Assembly (NCBI RefSeq): GCF_910592395.1
Contig: NC_088314.1
Span: forward strand, 4,898,001-4,962,000
Reading direction: 5' to 3'
Source: Lineus longissimus
Lineage: Eukaryota > Nemertea > Pilidiophora > Heteronemertea > Lineidae
Length of the DNA: 64,000 nucleotides
The position numbers were made by a program, and so were the translations under genes. Below the pieces are notes generated by a model. It worked only from the letters and a program-made list of their open reading frames with translations. It did no database searches and was not told the DNA's origin. How positions within the stretch are numbered: position 1 is the first letter of the stretch; each line of letters begins with the position of its first letter. Below, in pieces: positions 49,191 to 62,195 of the stretch.

Positions 49191-50266
49191 AATCGTCATC
49201 ACTTTTGTGATGTTGTGTCTGATCAGACATTCACTGGGTTTTTCAGTTCCATTGCATTTTGGAAAAAATTTCTGTCCATATGCCTATTACGTAATCTCAG
49301 GATGTACTTGGTTGTGACTGGGTGTACTCATTCCTTGGTCATTTGCTGTTAAGAGAATTTCAAGCACATCAATTGTCTCTGGATGGGCCAGTGTGACGTA
49401 GTTTTGGGTTCCTGTTCATTTTGTTTGGTATGTATTAAGTCATAGATCAAGGAGTTCAGTTCCTTCAATGGGTCCATGGGAACAATTCGATAGAAGATAG
49501 TTACAAGTCATGTCCATTGGCATTGCAACAGTAAGATCATGTTGTTAGGAAAGTTTCATTTGTAGCAGTCCTTGTACCAAAAGGAGGGACAATGTGTGCA
49601 AGATGTACTGGCTCACGGAACAGCCAGGGAAAGGGAAATTCTCTTTTGATGAAAATGCACACTTCTTGAGACATAGAGGGATTTGGCATCCAGACAAATT
49701 GGCAATACGAATGACTGATTGGGGGACTGATCTTTGGGATCTGGAAGGTCATCTTGAGAGCCAGTTGAGTTGGTAGTGCATCCAAGAATACCAAACTCAC
49801 AAACTCAGGCACTTCTTCATCATGCAAGCTTCAACACAAAAAGAAAACATTTATTTGCAGTTTTTAACATTTATTTCACAGGTTTATTTCCTGCTGTACT
49901 GGAATGTTTGCTGACAGGTTAAACAGCTGGTTGTTGACAAAACAGCTACAGAGGTAGAGGTAACACATTTTGATTATTGCTGCATATTCGAAGGAAATAG
50001 GCTGCCAAAGAAAGAGAGCTCTTAGGCCAGGTTAGCATAGAAGTGAAGCTCCAAGGCCTGGTTTACAAAGGAATGATCTTATCATGTTCTTAAGTGAAAG
50101 AAAGAATTTCAAATTTACTTGAGTACCTATGCAGCATGTATCCATGGAATGAAATCATGGAATGGAACTGGAAGTCAAGAAATCATGACACATGCCCAGA
50201 TCACATCAATGTACCGTACTGTAAACTCAGCCTTTGACAAATTGGAGTTTCTGTGCCAGTTTGATG

Positions 50267-50308
50267 TTCTTAGTTCAATTAAAGGAACACCAGACTTTGA
50301 ACTAAGAA
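50267..50308. repeat. 12-bp perfect inverted repeat, 18-nt loop
   Basis: TTCTTAGTTCAA (50267-50278) is complementary to TTGAACTAAGAA (50297-50308). Isolated in AT-rich sequence. Confidence 0.5.
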
Positions 50309-51264
50309 TTTTTCTGTGCATGAAACATGAAGATTATTTCTGAAGTAAAAAATTATTTTCTCAGCTAGATCATCTTAGATTTTATTAGTTATCTTATTTA
50401 ATAAGGGCACTTTATATCAACCCTGTTGAGTGCAAGTAATTTCAAATATGACAATTATACAGCAGTGCTAGTGCAATGAAATTGTCTAAATATGGAGAAA
50501 TCTGGAGATCCCAGATTAATCAGGTATTATGATATCCAACTAAAATGGTAAGACAAAAGAAACAAGTATGATAATGGGTTAACATTTCCACCAAGAACTT
50601 AACTTAAATGCAATAACAGATGCCATTGTACATGTGTATATACAAGATTTACAAAATAGTCCCGTCTCCACACATTTTGCTAGTATCAAAAGTTAAAAAT
50701 TAGTTAGGTAAATTTACATATGAAGTGAGAAGATGATGGTCATTTAACTATGTACAAGATGAGTGTAAAAATGTCAAGCATTCGATTCTGTTAGTTAAAA
50801 TTTAAGTAGTCTCCAATATATGCCAGGATTTTTACAATGTCTTGATTATGCAAAACTGTTCAGTTGAAAAAATGATGATCAGACGTCAAGTTTGAAAATA
50901 GCAAATCTGCACAATGTGTTACCATTCCAGTTAAATCCGATTTCTTATCTTTTTTCAGTTACAAGGTATTTCTAGGAAAAACTTCCATACAGCATCGACT
51001 AGACACAGCATATATTTTTATTGTGAATGAATTCAGCTTTTTAAAAGAATGCAAAACCTGCCCTATTTAACACAAACTTTTTTTTGGTCGATTGCCAATT
51101 ATTAGCCATTAAATTTTTTACAATTTTTTCTTTAAAACTTCTAGTCAATTCCTTGCCAAAATAAATAATTCAAATCCTGAAACAAAGTTTTTATTTAAAA
51201 TTGTGTTATGTGGCAGTGGTGTAAATTCTCTGCAAAATTGGTATCCAGGGACTTCTGCCAAACT

Positions 51265-51270
51265 TTTATT
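51265..51270 (-). promoter_or_regulatory. Possible NET1 polyadenylation signal AATAAA
   Basis: Minus-strand AATAAA about 520 nt past the NET1 stop; one of two candidates. Confidence 0.3.
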
Positions 51271-51791
51271 CAACACACTGATAAACTGGAAGGTCTCCAG
51301 TATAATGCTCCAACCACATCCTGCGGAAACTATGTTTCAAAGTGCAGAATGGCCGTCAAATGTTTTTCAAGTGGAGACACCTTAGGACTGTAACTGTAAG
51401 CACAAATGCAGATGCAGTACACAGTCCTGAATTTATGCAAAATAGTACTTGTATCTACTGTTGCCGATGTTACAATTTCAATTTACAAGAGAACAGAACA
51501 AAAGCTTTTCTCCCATCATGATCAGTGTGATACTGGTTCACTACAGTCAATGTTAAGTCTGCTCAAATAGCAAGAACTCCTTCCATATCCAACATTCGTA
51601 CAAATACACACATATTACAATGGGCCACAAGATGCATGAGGCAACGGGAGTCATTATGTGATGAAACTCCCAACTTTACATAACACTACATTGCTCCACA
51701 TCACCCTATACTTGACACCTGAAGCCCAGCAGTTCACAACACATTCACATACAAAAAACGACTTGTTGATGACACTTAATGAAATAAATGT

Positions 51792-54700
51792 TTAAACTTT
51801 TTTGCTCTTAGAAAAGTCCAGGGGATCCATTTCGCTCGAACTTGATGAATCACTACTCTTCTCAAAGACAGACTCTCCTTCTGCCTGCTCTCCATGAGGC
51901 AGACTACTCACACTTGAACGAACACTCCGATTCGATAGACTTCGCTTCAAGGCAGAAGCTAGACTTTTCGTTGAAGACCTCAAGCTTCTTCTCCTCTCAC
52001 TAACAACATTCACAGCCTCCATCACCTCTGAATGCAGACTTTTCTGACTGGATCTCGAATCGCTTCTCTTCAATCTGCAGTCTCCGCCCTGATCGTTTTC
52101 CATTGGTAGACAAGAGTCTTCCATAGGTAGACAAGATTCGTCCAGATCGATTGCATCATTCACAAAACTCATATCCATTTTTTGTTCTTCAGTGTCGTCT
52201 TCTACTACATCGTTCACATCCGTTTTTGGCGTCGCCATTTTCGCTGCAACCGGCATTGCCTCCTTTATCGCCAGCTGGAGACAGTTCAACCACTGCTTCT
52301 TGTCATGTTCATCCCTTGCCTGTAAGGTATGGGTGTAGCCTTTTCCAGACTGTATCGTGGAAGAAACACGAAATACATATTTGCCTAAAAGGGAAAAAAG
52401 TAGTTCAATGACGTGTTCTTGTGATGAAAGCGAAACAAAGAAGGATGATGGTGGCTCTGTGCCTTTTACTGTCCCAGGCCTTTAATCTCTTTACAATATA
52501 ATTGGATACCACAGAGGACCTCTGGGATATCAAGGAGCTGCCCATACAGCAGAACAGCGTGGCAATTAGAGTAGGATTCAAACCCACGATCATTGGGAAA
52601 TAAGCTGGAGAGCCAGCACACCTCTGCATATGAGAATGGAGTGAACTTACTTCCTTGTCCCTGACCAAGCATGTTTCTAAATGACCCCATCTTGACTTCA
52701 CCGTCCTTCAGGTCTTCAACGATCAGTTCAGACAACGGCAAGGGATACCGATAGACCTGGTAACACTGACGATCGTGACGGGTTGTTGGCCGTGTTAATA
52801 CCATCACCTTCTTGAACACAAACACGGTCAGTTTCTGGAAATGACAGGCAGAAATTCAAATCTCAATCCTGAATCAAATTACCTGGTTTACTATAATTCA
52901 TTTTTTGATTTCTTCCTCTATGATTGATATCACGGTCTCTTAACAAGTTACCCAAACATTCCAAATAAGTTGTTTCAGCTTCATTGCTGATCATCTTTCA
53001 ACATTGATATTCTGGATCTTCACTTGAAGATAAAAATGCAAGACAGTAGACTTAGACTAGAGCACACAGCTACTGTATCAAAAATAGATTTCATGAGCAC
53101 ACCGAGGGGTTTGGTCAGCCTAACTTACCGTTCCCCGACTGTTCCTTAGCACCCCATCACACAACAGAACCTTGGCTTCATCAATTAAAGGATGACGCTG
53201 AGACTCCTCCAAAAAGTCCAAACGGTCCCGGTGGAAATTACATTTTGCCTCTCCAGCTTTTTCGTCAACTTCACGAATGATGGCCTCAACACTATCAATA
53301 GCCTGCTGCAGTCTTTGTATATCCGCATGAGATTCGGGCGTACGTTTCTGAATGTTTTTCAACAGTAACGGATACTTCACAAGGCGATTCCTCGGCAGGT
53401 CAAGAAATGTCCACAAGTCCAGTTTCCGACTGAAACTCGATTCCTGGCACCGTTGGAGAAAATCGTGAATCCGTTTGTCGTTTTTCTTCTCGTCCAGCAA
53501 AGCTTTGGCGTAGATTTGATTAGCACAATAGGGAATGTATGAATGTAGGTTTGGCAGCCAGTCGAGCAGGACTTCTCCCACTCCTTCTGTTGATCCATCT
53601 GGCTGGCGCTGGCTGATTAGGCTCATCACCAGGTCTGCAAATGAAAGGAAAATTGAATGGTTTTCTGCAAGATGTGATATCACAAGAGACAATCCAATTC
53701 TTTAGGGACAAGTCATCTTGGGACTGCTGTAAAAAACCTGTGAGTGTCTGATGAACTAAGATGACCTCCTTGATGAATTGGTGTAAAATCACCAACCAAG
53801 AAAAACTTTCATAGTGCCAAATTGGTGTCAAATGCTCGACTGTTGTTTCCACAGCCATTAGCCTATACACAACAGTGATAGCAAAAGATGTCTCGCTATA
53901 AAATGAATATACAAGTATCATGTGTACCTTGGTGTATTGGGACCAATGTCTCAATCACACTGAATATCTGATGAAGTTCACTCTCTGTCATCAAACCGAG
54001 CGTCTTCAGTGAGTTGTAATATGTCTGAAAGTACAGAAACACAAGACCGGATAACAAAGGTGGTACGATTTTTTACATTTATCCTAGCTGTCTTTAAGAT
54101 TTGGACAGAAATGCCCCTTTTTGAAACAGAGAGTTGATTACAGATAGCCCAACCAGTATGATTTGATAATTTACGACAGGAACTCAGTCCTAAATTTCTT
54201 ACCTCCTTTATCATCTGTAAGTCATGCACCAAATCATTCTCTCCTTCATACAACTCAAATATGGCCTGAAATACAACAAGCATGTATTTCAAATGAACTG
54301 ATAAATAACAAATTTAAAAGAACTCAGTTTTTTTCCCGAACTAACTTTCCAACAAGGACAATGCCATTGGCCACTGTGACCCTTAGTTCCAGGTGAAACG
54401 CAGGACTGGTGAGCACCCAAATACATTGTATGTCTATCAACTTGAATCACCACAATGACAACAAAATGAACGAGAAAGGTGTCAACAAAATGCTGAGCAC
54501 AGAAGAGAACATTGCTAAGCTTACATTTTGACGTTTGATCTGCATCTCACTGAACACATTCGAAACATTCCCTTCAACCGTCTCCTGCCAGAGTTTACTA
54601 GGTCGTCGCTTTGAAGGTGTTGGTTGCGGCTTCTTATAAGATACGGCATTCTGGGATAGATTTTTTGCCGGAGAGAGTATATTCTTAAAACTCAATGATC

Positions 54701-56844
54701 TCTGGAATAAAACATATACATGACGTAAATACTTCAGTGATGACACACGATTACAAGTGCCTCATGCACATCAGAAAGCTTTTGGTCGCCTGAAAAGTAG
54801 AAATAGAGTAAGACAGGTTTTATGTTTTTACCTACCCAAGGTGACGCAGGTATATCTCGCAAGGGGCCGGTATTTGATGTTGTAAAAATGGCCCTGGCTG
54901 TTTTCCTCGAAACTGCCTATTATTGTTTCTTACCCCTACCTTGACAACTTGAGCACACATGTACACTTTCTGTTCAGCATTAGTTGTAGTGAAGATGGTT
55001 TTTAGCGCAGCAAACTGCTCTTTGCAGCAAAAAGATTGTTGAACCATGATGGTCAAACACACACATTCAGAATAGCACACAACTGTATGAATCTCTTGTG
55101 ACTCCAGTCCCAATATCAAGTCAGACTGACAAGTGATCCTACTTCATTCATAACTCAAGCACATCTGAAATGCCAATCTCTGACTCCACACAGATGGTTT
55201 GTAGAACACACTTCAATAGCCACATTATTGTTCACAGCTCTGGCTTGGTTGTTTGGCCCTGGAGTCACGCCCATTCAAGCAAATTATTAGGCTTCAAAGA
55301 AACTACAATAGCAATGAGTGCCAAGTTAAATACCAACAATGCCAACCAGCAGAATTAGTAGTTATGGGGTGACCATATCAATTCACAATGTGCCAAGAAG
55401 AAATCATACAAGTGTGACCAATTATTGCATGACCAGAGGTCTGTTTATGTAATTGTAAATAAAACGTTTTCGTACTACAAAATTACTTGTAAAAACTAAG
55501 CTCTGTTGCCAGTGAATAGCCAGAGGTATATTTCTATCTTGAGTGAGTTCTATCACCTGTTCATGGTGACTTTTGATTGTGTTGTCCCGAAATATACATG
55601 ATGAGTACAACACACTCACTTTAAAGATAAGCAGGAGTGCCGATTCTTCAACTATTAGGCAAAACAGGAGGCTACCTGAGAGTATTCCCAGCAAGTAATG
55701 AGGCAACGACAAGTCGGCAGCTAACTTTTTGTCATCACAGGGCTGAAGACAAATAAAATTGCCATCAACTAATACATGTAATATCGAATGCTGACAAAGA
55801 AGAAGACGCAAAGGCAACTGTATGAGGGAGGAGTATCAACATTCATTAACAAAAATATCTTTACCTGAAGCGACTGTCCAATCTTCTTCCCCACAGGTCT
55901 GACGGGGGAGAATATGTTTGCGAGGGATGCTACCCGTGATAGTGATTTTCTCAACCTCTTTCCAGCCGAGTCCTACAATAATGAAAGATTACTATTACCA
56001 CTGTGCATTGTAAAAGTTCAGCGAATCTGAAATTCAATGTAGAGTAAATTACATTATAATATGTAAGGTAATTCTGAGCGATCCAGCAAAAAGTAGCCAA
56101 CTCAAGTACAGGCGACATTCATGCACATGTAATGTGTTGTTGTATAAAAAATAATTTTCCACTTACTTTGTAAGAGATATCAAAGCTCTGTACACTCAAG
56201 GTATCCGCATCTTGCTCTTTATTTCGCTTCCTTTTCCGCTGAAATAAAAGATTTCTGTTAATATCCAGCTGTAGGTTTCGATATCTACAGGCATTTTGAA
56301 ACTGACAAGCCTGATGTATTGAACCCCAAGGTATGGCATGGCTTAACCCGGCTGCCAGAGAGGAATTGATTTTTTATGGACCATTGGCTGGCGCGTTGGC
56401 CCTGAAAGCTGTAAGTTAGGACAGTATTGAGCGGGCTCATGAACCAAATTTGAATATCCTACTCACTGCAGAAAGTGTAAGTTCCAGGCCAGCAGGACTC
56501 CTAAAGTCATTGAAGACATCTGGTGGCGGTGTTGTAAATGATTTCCTGCACAAGAAAAAGAGATGAATAAAGAAATATTTACAAAAACGGCAATGATATT
56601 ATGTACCGGTACAGCGATAAAAATATATCAGGAGACGTCACGACATTGCGCATTGAGCTTGTCAGTGTCATCATTGCAATCCGGTTCAATAACAATCACG
56701 GGCATGGAAGCCTCATAGTCATGTGAACATACAGAACTAGGCCCACATAATCAATGTTGCCCAATAAAACCGCACAAATTTGCAGTTACTGCACCCCGAC
56801 GCCGCAGGGCATTTTTCTAATCTCTCAACGACAATTTTCTCCAT
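51792..56844 (-). CDS. NET1: NET1/ARHGEF3-type Rho guanine nucleotide exchange factor, about 642 aa, 10 exons
   Basis: Exons (minus): 56795-56844 (tentative, MEKIVVERLEK), 56467-56545, 56167-56238, 55865-55972, 54525-54701, 54203-54265, 53928-54024, 53129-53634, 52651-52834, 51792-52384. All phases agree. The N-terminal exons match the NET1 layout: a basic KRKRNK nuclear-localisation-like stretch, then SRVASLANIFSPVRP. The DH domain (about 163-350) has CANQIYAKALLDEKK, FSRKLDLWTFLDLPRNRLVK and YPLLL. The PH domain (about 365-475) has CYQVYRYPLPLSELIVEDLKD and ends in the QWLNCLQLAIK helix. The tail (480-642) is Ser- and acid-rich and ends FSKSKKV, without the PDZ-binding ETLV of human NET1. 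The family activates RhoA and is controlled by nuclear retention. NET1 and ARHGEF3 are vertebrate paralogues, so this may be their pro-orthologue. The first exon is the weakest part. Confidence 0.9.
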
Positions 56845-57986
56845 TTTAGCACCAGTTTTCTCACCTTCTGGGCCTTAATCGTGGTGATATATCATTTATA
56901 TCTTCCATAAAACTGTTCTCCATTATTTCATTATTATAAAAACGCTTTCAGCCTGGAGTTATGTAATTAAATAGGGCAGGATTATGCAAAATATGAAGGG
57001 GAATTATTACAAAATCGGGAAAGTTTTAAAAACACCGCAAATCCACTACAATAATTTTTAGCCAATCAGAATAGAGCAAATCAGGAGGCTATGGAGCGCC
57101 ATACCCAACAACCTATACAGGGTGGGACAATCACCCTGCAGTGCCATTATGACACTTATTGCCACTCGTGGGCCATCAGCCACGAGAGGCCCACCAGAGG
57201 GGGTCGGACCAAATCCTCCATCGGGGCGCGGTGCATTCCACCGATGGGTCTCCGATTCTTTCTCCAAACTCTAATTTATTGTTATATACGCTCTTAGAGT
57301 AACCAGCCTCTTACAGTATAAACCACCCTCTATCATGCCGCTATAAACTCTTGTCTGGAGTCTCCAAATTATGAATTCAGAACCAGAATAGCATCGATTT
57401 ACGTGATGACTAAATATCACAAACGACAAAGGCATAACAGTTGAGAAGAGGTCCTCCCGTACACCATCCTGACTCTCATGCGTTTGCTTCGCGATCTCAA
57501 AACATTGCGGGTCAAGATGCTATGGCTCGCCTTATAAAATTTTATTAACAAATGGCATACCATCTAGCCGATTCACTGCTTAGAAAATAGTGCATAGTAA
57601 AATCGCGACTCTCCGTTTGTTTATCGACAAAGTAGTAATTATTCTATTCATGTTGTATAGTTGAGTGTATATTTTTATTCATGTTGCTTGTATTTAATGA
57701 TTTACTTTTTACAAAAATCAAAATATTAAATTTTTTGTTCAATTCTGCGGATGAATATTGATATGTCGTTGCGTAAAAAATAAAAACCCTCCACTAATTC
57801 ATAGTCTCACACACGTAATTTGGCTACAATCGCGTTCTTTTCCAATTGAGCAAAGGATATTTGCGGGAGACTTTTAGACTGAAGACTTCGCAAGTATTGA
57901 TTTTGTATGCGTGTACATTTACACTGAACATGTCGGGACAGTAGCAAATGTCTTTCCCAAAATATTATTGAAAATAACCCATCAAA
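56845..57986. promoter_or_regulatory. Divergent promoter interval between NET1 and RBM15
   Basis: The two genes are head to head about 1.1 kb apart, so both promoters lie here. The middle contains a GC-rich block (57060-57270) with small inverted repeats such as CTCGTGG/CCACGAG (57165-57186). The RBM15 side is AT-rich. Shared regulation is inference. Confidence 0.5.
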
Positions 57987-60392
57987 ATGAAACGTAATCC
58001 AGAGGGTGATTTATCACCAAGAAGTAAAAGGACTAGAGCTGGCTATGGTGGTAGAGATGACTCCCTTCGTGATCGTTTAAGCCCCGATATTGGCGATCGC
58101 CAGCCCAGAATGTTAGGTCGTGAAAAAATGAGAATGCGAGATAGCCGTGATCGTGATTATGATTTTGAACCCGATCGCCTACCTCCTAAACGTCATCGAG
58201 AAGAACCTAGACCAATTGATGATTTTGATCCCTCTCCTAGGATGCAAGACAGGGGACCGGAGCGTCCAGATATTCCCCGAGGCGAACGGGGGGAGGTTGA
58301 TTATCGGTCACTTTGTATCAGTGGCGTGAGCGTTCAGGCATCGGACACTGAAGTTCGGGACGCCCTTTATCGTGAATTCCGTAAATTTGGTGAGTTTAAT
58401 GTGAAGGTTGTGCATAACGGTCAGAATCGCTTGGCATATGTGAATTTCCGATTCCCTGATGATGCCAAGGAAGCTAGATTTGGAAGGGGGAAACTGATGT
58501 TGTTTGATAAACCAGTGCGCGTTGAACCAGTTTACAATAAGAATCGTAATCGTAGTATTACTCCACCACGGCCAATGCCAGCTGGCCCTCCCTTTGATAG
58601 CTTTTCATCTCGGAGTAATTCACCTCCGCTTCGTCGCAGCATTCCGCGTCACGAATTGCCGCCTATTCCTCGCAGGGATCCTCGTGACTTCCCACCAGAA
58701 TTTGATGATAATCCTCCCGGAAGGCCTGGTCCAGACCATGAAGTGCACCAAATGGGGAACGCTCCAAAGTTTCCGCACCACCTGGATCACATTATGCCGG
58801 AGGACGACGACAAAGCTACGAGGACACTGTTTGTTGGGAATCTGGATGTGGCAACGGAACAAGCAGAAATAAGACAGGTGTTCGATAAATTTGGTATCAT
58901 TGAAGATATTGACATTAAGCGCCCAGCACGCGGGCAAGGGAATGCTTATGCTTTTATCAAGTTTCTGAATTTAGATATGGCACACCGTGCAAAAGTGGCT
59001 GTTTCTGGGGAATTCATTGGGAAGTTTCAGTGCAAGATAGGCTATGGAAAAGTTACACCAACGACTGCTTTGTGGGTAGGTGGTTTAGGCCCATGGATAA
59101 GACAGGAAAACCTTGAGCGTGAATTTGATCGCTTTGGTGTCATCAATCGTATTGAGTGGCCTCATGGTAAAAGTTATGCATATGTGTTGTATGACAGTAT
59201 AGATGCTGCTTCAGCAGCTTGTAAGGAAATGCGTGGGTTCCCACTTGGAGGTCCTGATCGGAGGCTGCGTGTAGACTTTGCCGAGCCTGATTCCATCCCA
59301 GGGCCAAGAGGACGTGATGGCAGTGGGCCCCGGGATAGTGGCAGTGGTGGTGATTCTCGTGAGTTCCGTGGCGGTGGGGCTGGTGGGCCTCCTCCGCGGC
59401 ACTTTGAACCAGAGGGCTTGCCACCCCCTATGATGCGAGAGCAACCCCCACCCCCTGGCTTTGAACCATCATGGCCTGGTCCAGGGGGTCCAAATTATAA
59501 CCAAGGATATATGGACCGCCCACCAAAAAGAGACCGTCGTGATTCTAGAGGTGAAGGTGATCATTACCGCAATCCTGACAATCCTCGTGAGTTTAACAAC
59601 TATGGCCGTCCACCTATTGATGATCTGGACAGAGACTTTCACCGTGGAAGGAGGTCCCCTGATGTTGAACCACCACGCTTTCGAAGAATGTCACCAGATT
59701 TGGAGCGTACTTTCAGGGAGCGCGAGCAACGCTTTCCATCCCCTCGGAGACGCAGGAGTTTTTCAGGTGAACCTGGCAGACATTCTATTGAAAATGACGT
59801 CAGACGTTCAAAGATGAGTGAAAAGAATGGTGCCAGTAATTCTAAGCGCACCTCTTGTTCCAACCTCTCAGACCTTGCAAAATGCCTTCCGATTGTCTGG
59901 AATGGCGTCCTCATACTGAAAAGTAGTGCGTTCCCAACACGTTTGCATTTAGTTAAAGGTGATGTGAATTTGGTGGATTCTCTAATGAAAGACCCCACCA
60001 CAGAAACAACTGCTTTGAGAATTACTCAGCGTTTGCGCTTGCTTCAACCAAAGCTAGACGATTTGAATCAAAAAGTGACTGCTGCTGGTCTGAGTAACTC
60101 GTGTGTGTTTTTAGCCATGCCTGGATCGACACAGCCACTTGATGATCCCACAAACTCGATCCAACAGCGCCCCTTGAGGAACCTTGTCTCTTACTTGAAG
60201 CAGAAGGATTCTGCAGGAGTTATTTCATTGCCGCCTACTCCTACCAAAGACAAGGAAAACGTTGGTGTTCTTCACGCATTTCCTCCCTGCCAGTTTGGTC
60301 ATGACTTCCTTCAGGATTGTGCACCGAATCTTGGTCCAGACCCTGCAAAGGATGATCATCTTGTTGTCATGGTTGTCAAAGGGCCCCCTTAA
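57987..60392 (+). CDS. RBM15: Spenito/RBM15 family RNA-binding protein, 801 aa, single exon
   Basis: The reading frame is uninterrupted from MKRNPEGDLSPRSKRTRAGY to a TAA. RRM1 is at about 108-183 (LCISGVSV and LAYVNFRF as RNP motifs), RRM2 at about 279-355 (LFVGNLDV; AYAFIKFL) and RRM3 at about 361-435 (LWVGGLGPW; YAYVLYD). The linkers are Arg/Ser/Asp- and Pro/Gly-rich. A C-terminal SPOC domain covers about 625-801 (CLPIVWNGVLILKSSAFPTR near its start, LRNLVSYLKQKDSAGVISL later). Three RRMs plus SPOC in about 800 residues match the short Spen proteins (Drosophila nito, RBM15/RBM15B) rather than the giant SPEN. The family recruits the m6A methyltransferase complex to RNA. Vertebrate RBM15B is also intronless. 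RBM15 versus RBM15B cannot be separated here and is probably pre-duplication. Confidence 0.95.
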   Translation: MKRNPEGDLSPRSKRTRAGYGGRDDSLRDRLSPDIGDRQPRMLGREKMRMRDSRDRDYDFEPDRLPPKRHREEPRPIDDFDPSPRMQDRGPERPDIPRGERGEVDYRSLCISGVSVQASDTEVRDALYREFRKFGEFNVKVVHNGQNRLAYVNFRFPDDAKEARFGRGKLMLFDKPVRVEPVYNKNRNRSITPPRPMPAGPPFDSFSSRSNSPPLRRSIPRHELPPIPRRDPRDFPPEFDDNPPGRPGPDHEVHQMGNAPKFPHHLDHIMPEDDDKATRTLFVGNLDVATEQAEIRQVFDKFGIIEDIDIKRPARGQGNAYAFIKFLNLDMAHRAKVAVSGEFIGKFQCKIGYGKVTPTTALWVGGLGPWIRQENLEREFDRFGVINRIEWPHGKSYAYVLYDSIDAASAACKEMRGFPLGGPDRRLRVDFAEPDSIPGPRGRDGSGPRDSGSGGDSREFRGGGAGGPPPRHFEPEGLPPPMMREQPPPPGFEPSWPGPGGPNYNQGYMDRPPKRDRRDSRGEGDHYRNPDNPREFNNYGRPPIDDLDRDFHRGRRSPDVEPPRFRRMSPDLERTFREREQRFPSPRRRRSFSGEPGRHSIENDVRRSKMSEKNGASNSKRTSCSNLSDLAKCLPIVWNGVLILKSSAFPTRLHLVKGDVNLVDSLMKDPTTETTALRITQRLRLLQPKLDDLNQKVTAAGLSNSCVFLAMPGSTQPLDDPTNSIQQRPLRNLVSYLKQKDSAGVISLPPTPTKDKENVGVLHAFPPCQFGHDFLQDCAPNLGPDPAKDDHLVVMVVKGPP

Positions 60393-61779
60393 GAGTCAGT
60401 CTCCAAGTATATCATTTGCTTTTAAGTGGGGAGTGCTAGAAATCGGTCACTAAAAAATCAAGTTCTCATTACCATATCAACCCCTACCAGATAATCATCA
60501 ACTGTTGGGATTAAATCAAACTGCACAACCTCATGAAATGAGAAAGTGTTTTAGAAGGCACTTGGAGGGGGGGGGGGGGGGATATTGGCTTAAGCCTTAC
60601 TGTCAAAACCTATTATGATTACTCATCTGGCTTTTCTTTCAGTTATAATTGGGAAAGTTTCAATTTCAGTCTTTAAAAAATTGTTTTTTTCAGACAGGAT
60701 TGAAGTTTTCTTTCAGCGTCCGCCATTCAATGCAGAAGATGTAATCATGCATCATCAACTTCCTGACCAGTGTTAGCACAGTCTTCCGTTGTGCTCTGGA
60801 ATGAAATCAGTTTGTCTGTGGGTGCAAGTCATCATAGATTGTTGCTGTTCTACAGTATTTCTTGACATATCCTTGCTTGTGAGCAAAGAAAATGATTGCT
60901 ATGATATATATTATTGTGCATTGACTTCCACCCAACAACTGAAATATTACATTCATGATTCTAAACTGAGAAAGATGACGCTGAGCCAACTGATGCCAAT
61001 TGATGTTGTTTCAACACCCAAGTCAAATTTGTTAATGCTATATTGTGTAAGTTATTTTTAGAAGAGACTTTGAGAACTGTTCTATCTTGTTTCCCAAGAT
61101 AGATGGTTGGCCGACTTCACAGTTCTGCTGCTTGCCTCTTAACTAGGCAGGTTCATCATCACCGCTTAACCTCCTAATGATTATTTCATTCAAAACCATG
61201 TTCACTCACTTAAAAATTCAACAATCACTTATGCAGCAGTTTATGTAACCCTTCTTGACCCAACAAGAGTGAACGTTAACAGATTGATATGCTCACTTCC
61301 AATGTTAATGAGCATATCAGAATTGTGTGAATTTCAACCCTTGATGCTTCAAGATGATGTCAATGATTGCCAAAATTGTTAAATGGGCTTTGTCTTTTCA
61401 AGAAGTTGTCTTTAGGGGTGACTGTGCAGTGGTATATCATCACCATATTGCTGACTTGATGCCACCCAGATGCAGAAATTTGTAATAGTCCGACATGAAA
61501 TCTTAAAAATGATATTTCAAAGAACTGTCAGCTGAGCAAGTAGTTCCAGCTTTACAGTATTTAGACACTTCAAGAAAGACAAGGCCTGTTCTTACAATTT
61601 GTTGTTGTTGTAATGCAATATGATGTAATGATTCAAAAGAAGAATGCAGCCTGCGAAAGGATTTACTTCATGTCAACATCAGAAACCAGGATGGCTTCTG
61701 CAGGAAAATATGGACATACTTTCAGTATTTGCCTGGTCTACATGTGGCTACCAAGATATGGAAAGTTGTGATATCTAGG

Positions 61780-61785
61780 AATAAA
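61780..61785 (+). promoter_or_regulatory. Possible RBM15 polyadenylation signal AATAAA
   Basis: AATAAA about 1.4 kb after the stop, followed by TTGTGTGTTATATG. It lies just before the minisatellite. Confidence 0.35.
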
Positions 61786-61830
61786 TTGTGTGTTATATGA
61801 TTCAATTTTAAAGGAACTATCACCATGAAA

Positions 61831-62195
61831 AGGCTGCAGTGTTAGTATTTGCCGTTCAGTCAAGTGTGGTCGCATGGAGAAGCTGCAGTGTTCGTGAGAG
61901 TGATTCAGTTCATTGACGAGGAAAGACAGTGTTAGTGTGTGCAATTCAGCTAACATGCAAGGAGAGACTGCAGTGTTGGTGTAAGTAGAAGTTCACTTGC
62001 AAGGAAATACTACAATGGCATTCTGGATAGAACACAATGTAAGTGTGTTGCATTCTGTTCACTAAAAAGGAAAGACTGTCGTGTTAGTCTGTGCCATTCC
62101 GTTCGCATGTAAGGAGAGACTGCAGTGTTAATGAAAGTAAAAGTTCTCTCGCAAGGATAGCTTACAGTGTTGATCTGTGGCATTCAGTTCCCTTG
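61831..62195. repeat. Diverged minisatellite, 41-47 bp unit, about 8 copies
   Basis: Each copy contains a version of CTGCAGTGTTAGTGTGTGC, then CATTCAGTTCAC and AAGGAGAGA. Copies vary in length and sequence, so the array is old. Confidence 0.6.

Larger units (their letters stand above)
49191..51791. other. Interval between the satellite and NET1, including the NET1 3' UTR
   Basis: AT-rich with no gene seen. A 12-bp perfect inverted repeat lies at 50267-50308. Candidate minus-strand AATAAA signals lie at 51265-51270 and 51017-51022, about 520 and 770 nt after the NET1 stop. Confidence 0.45.
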
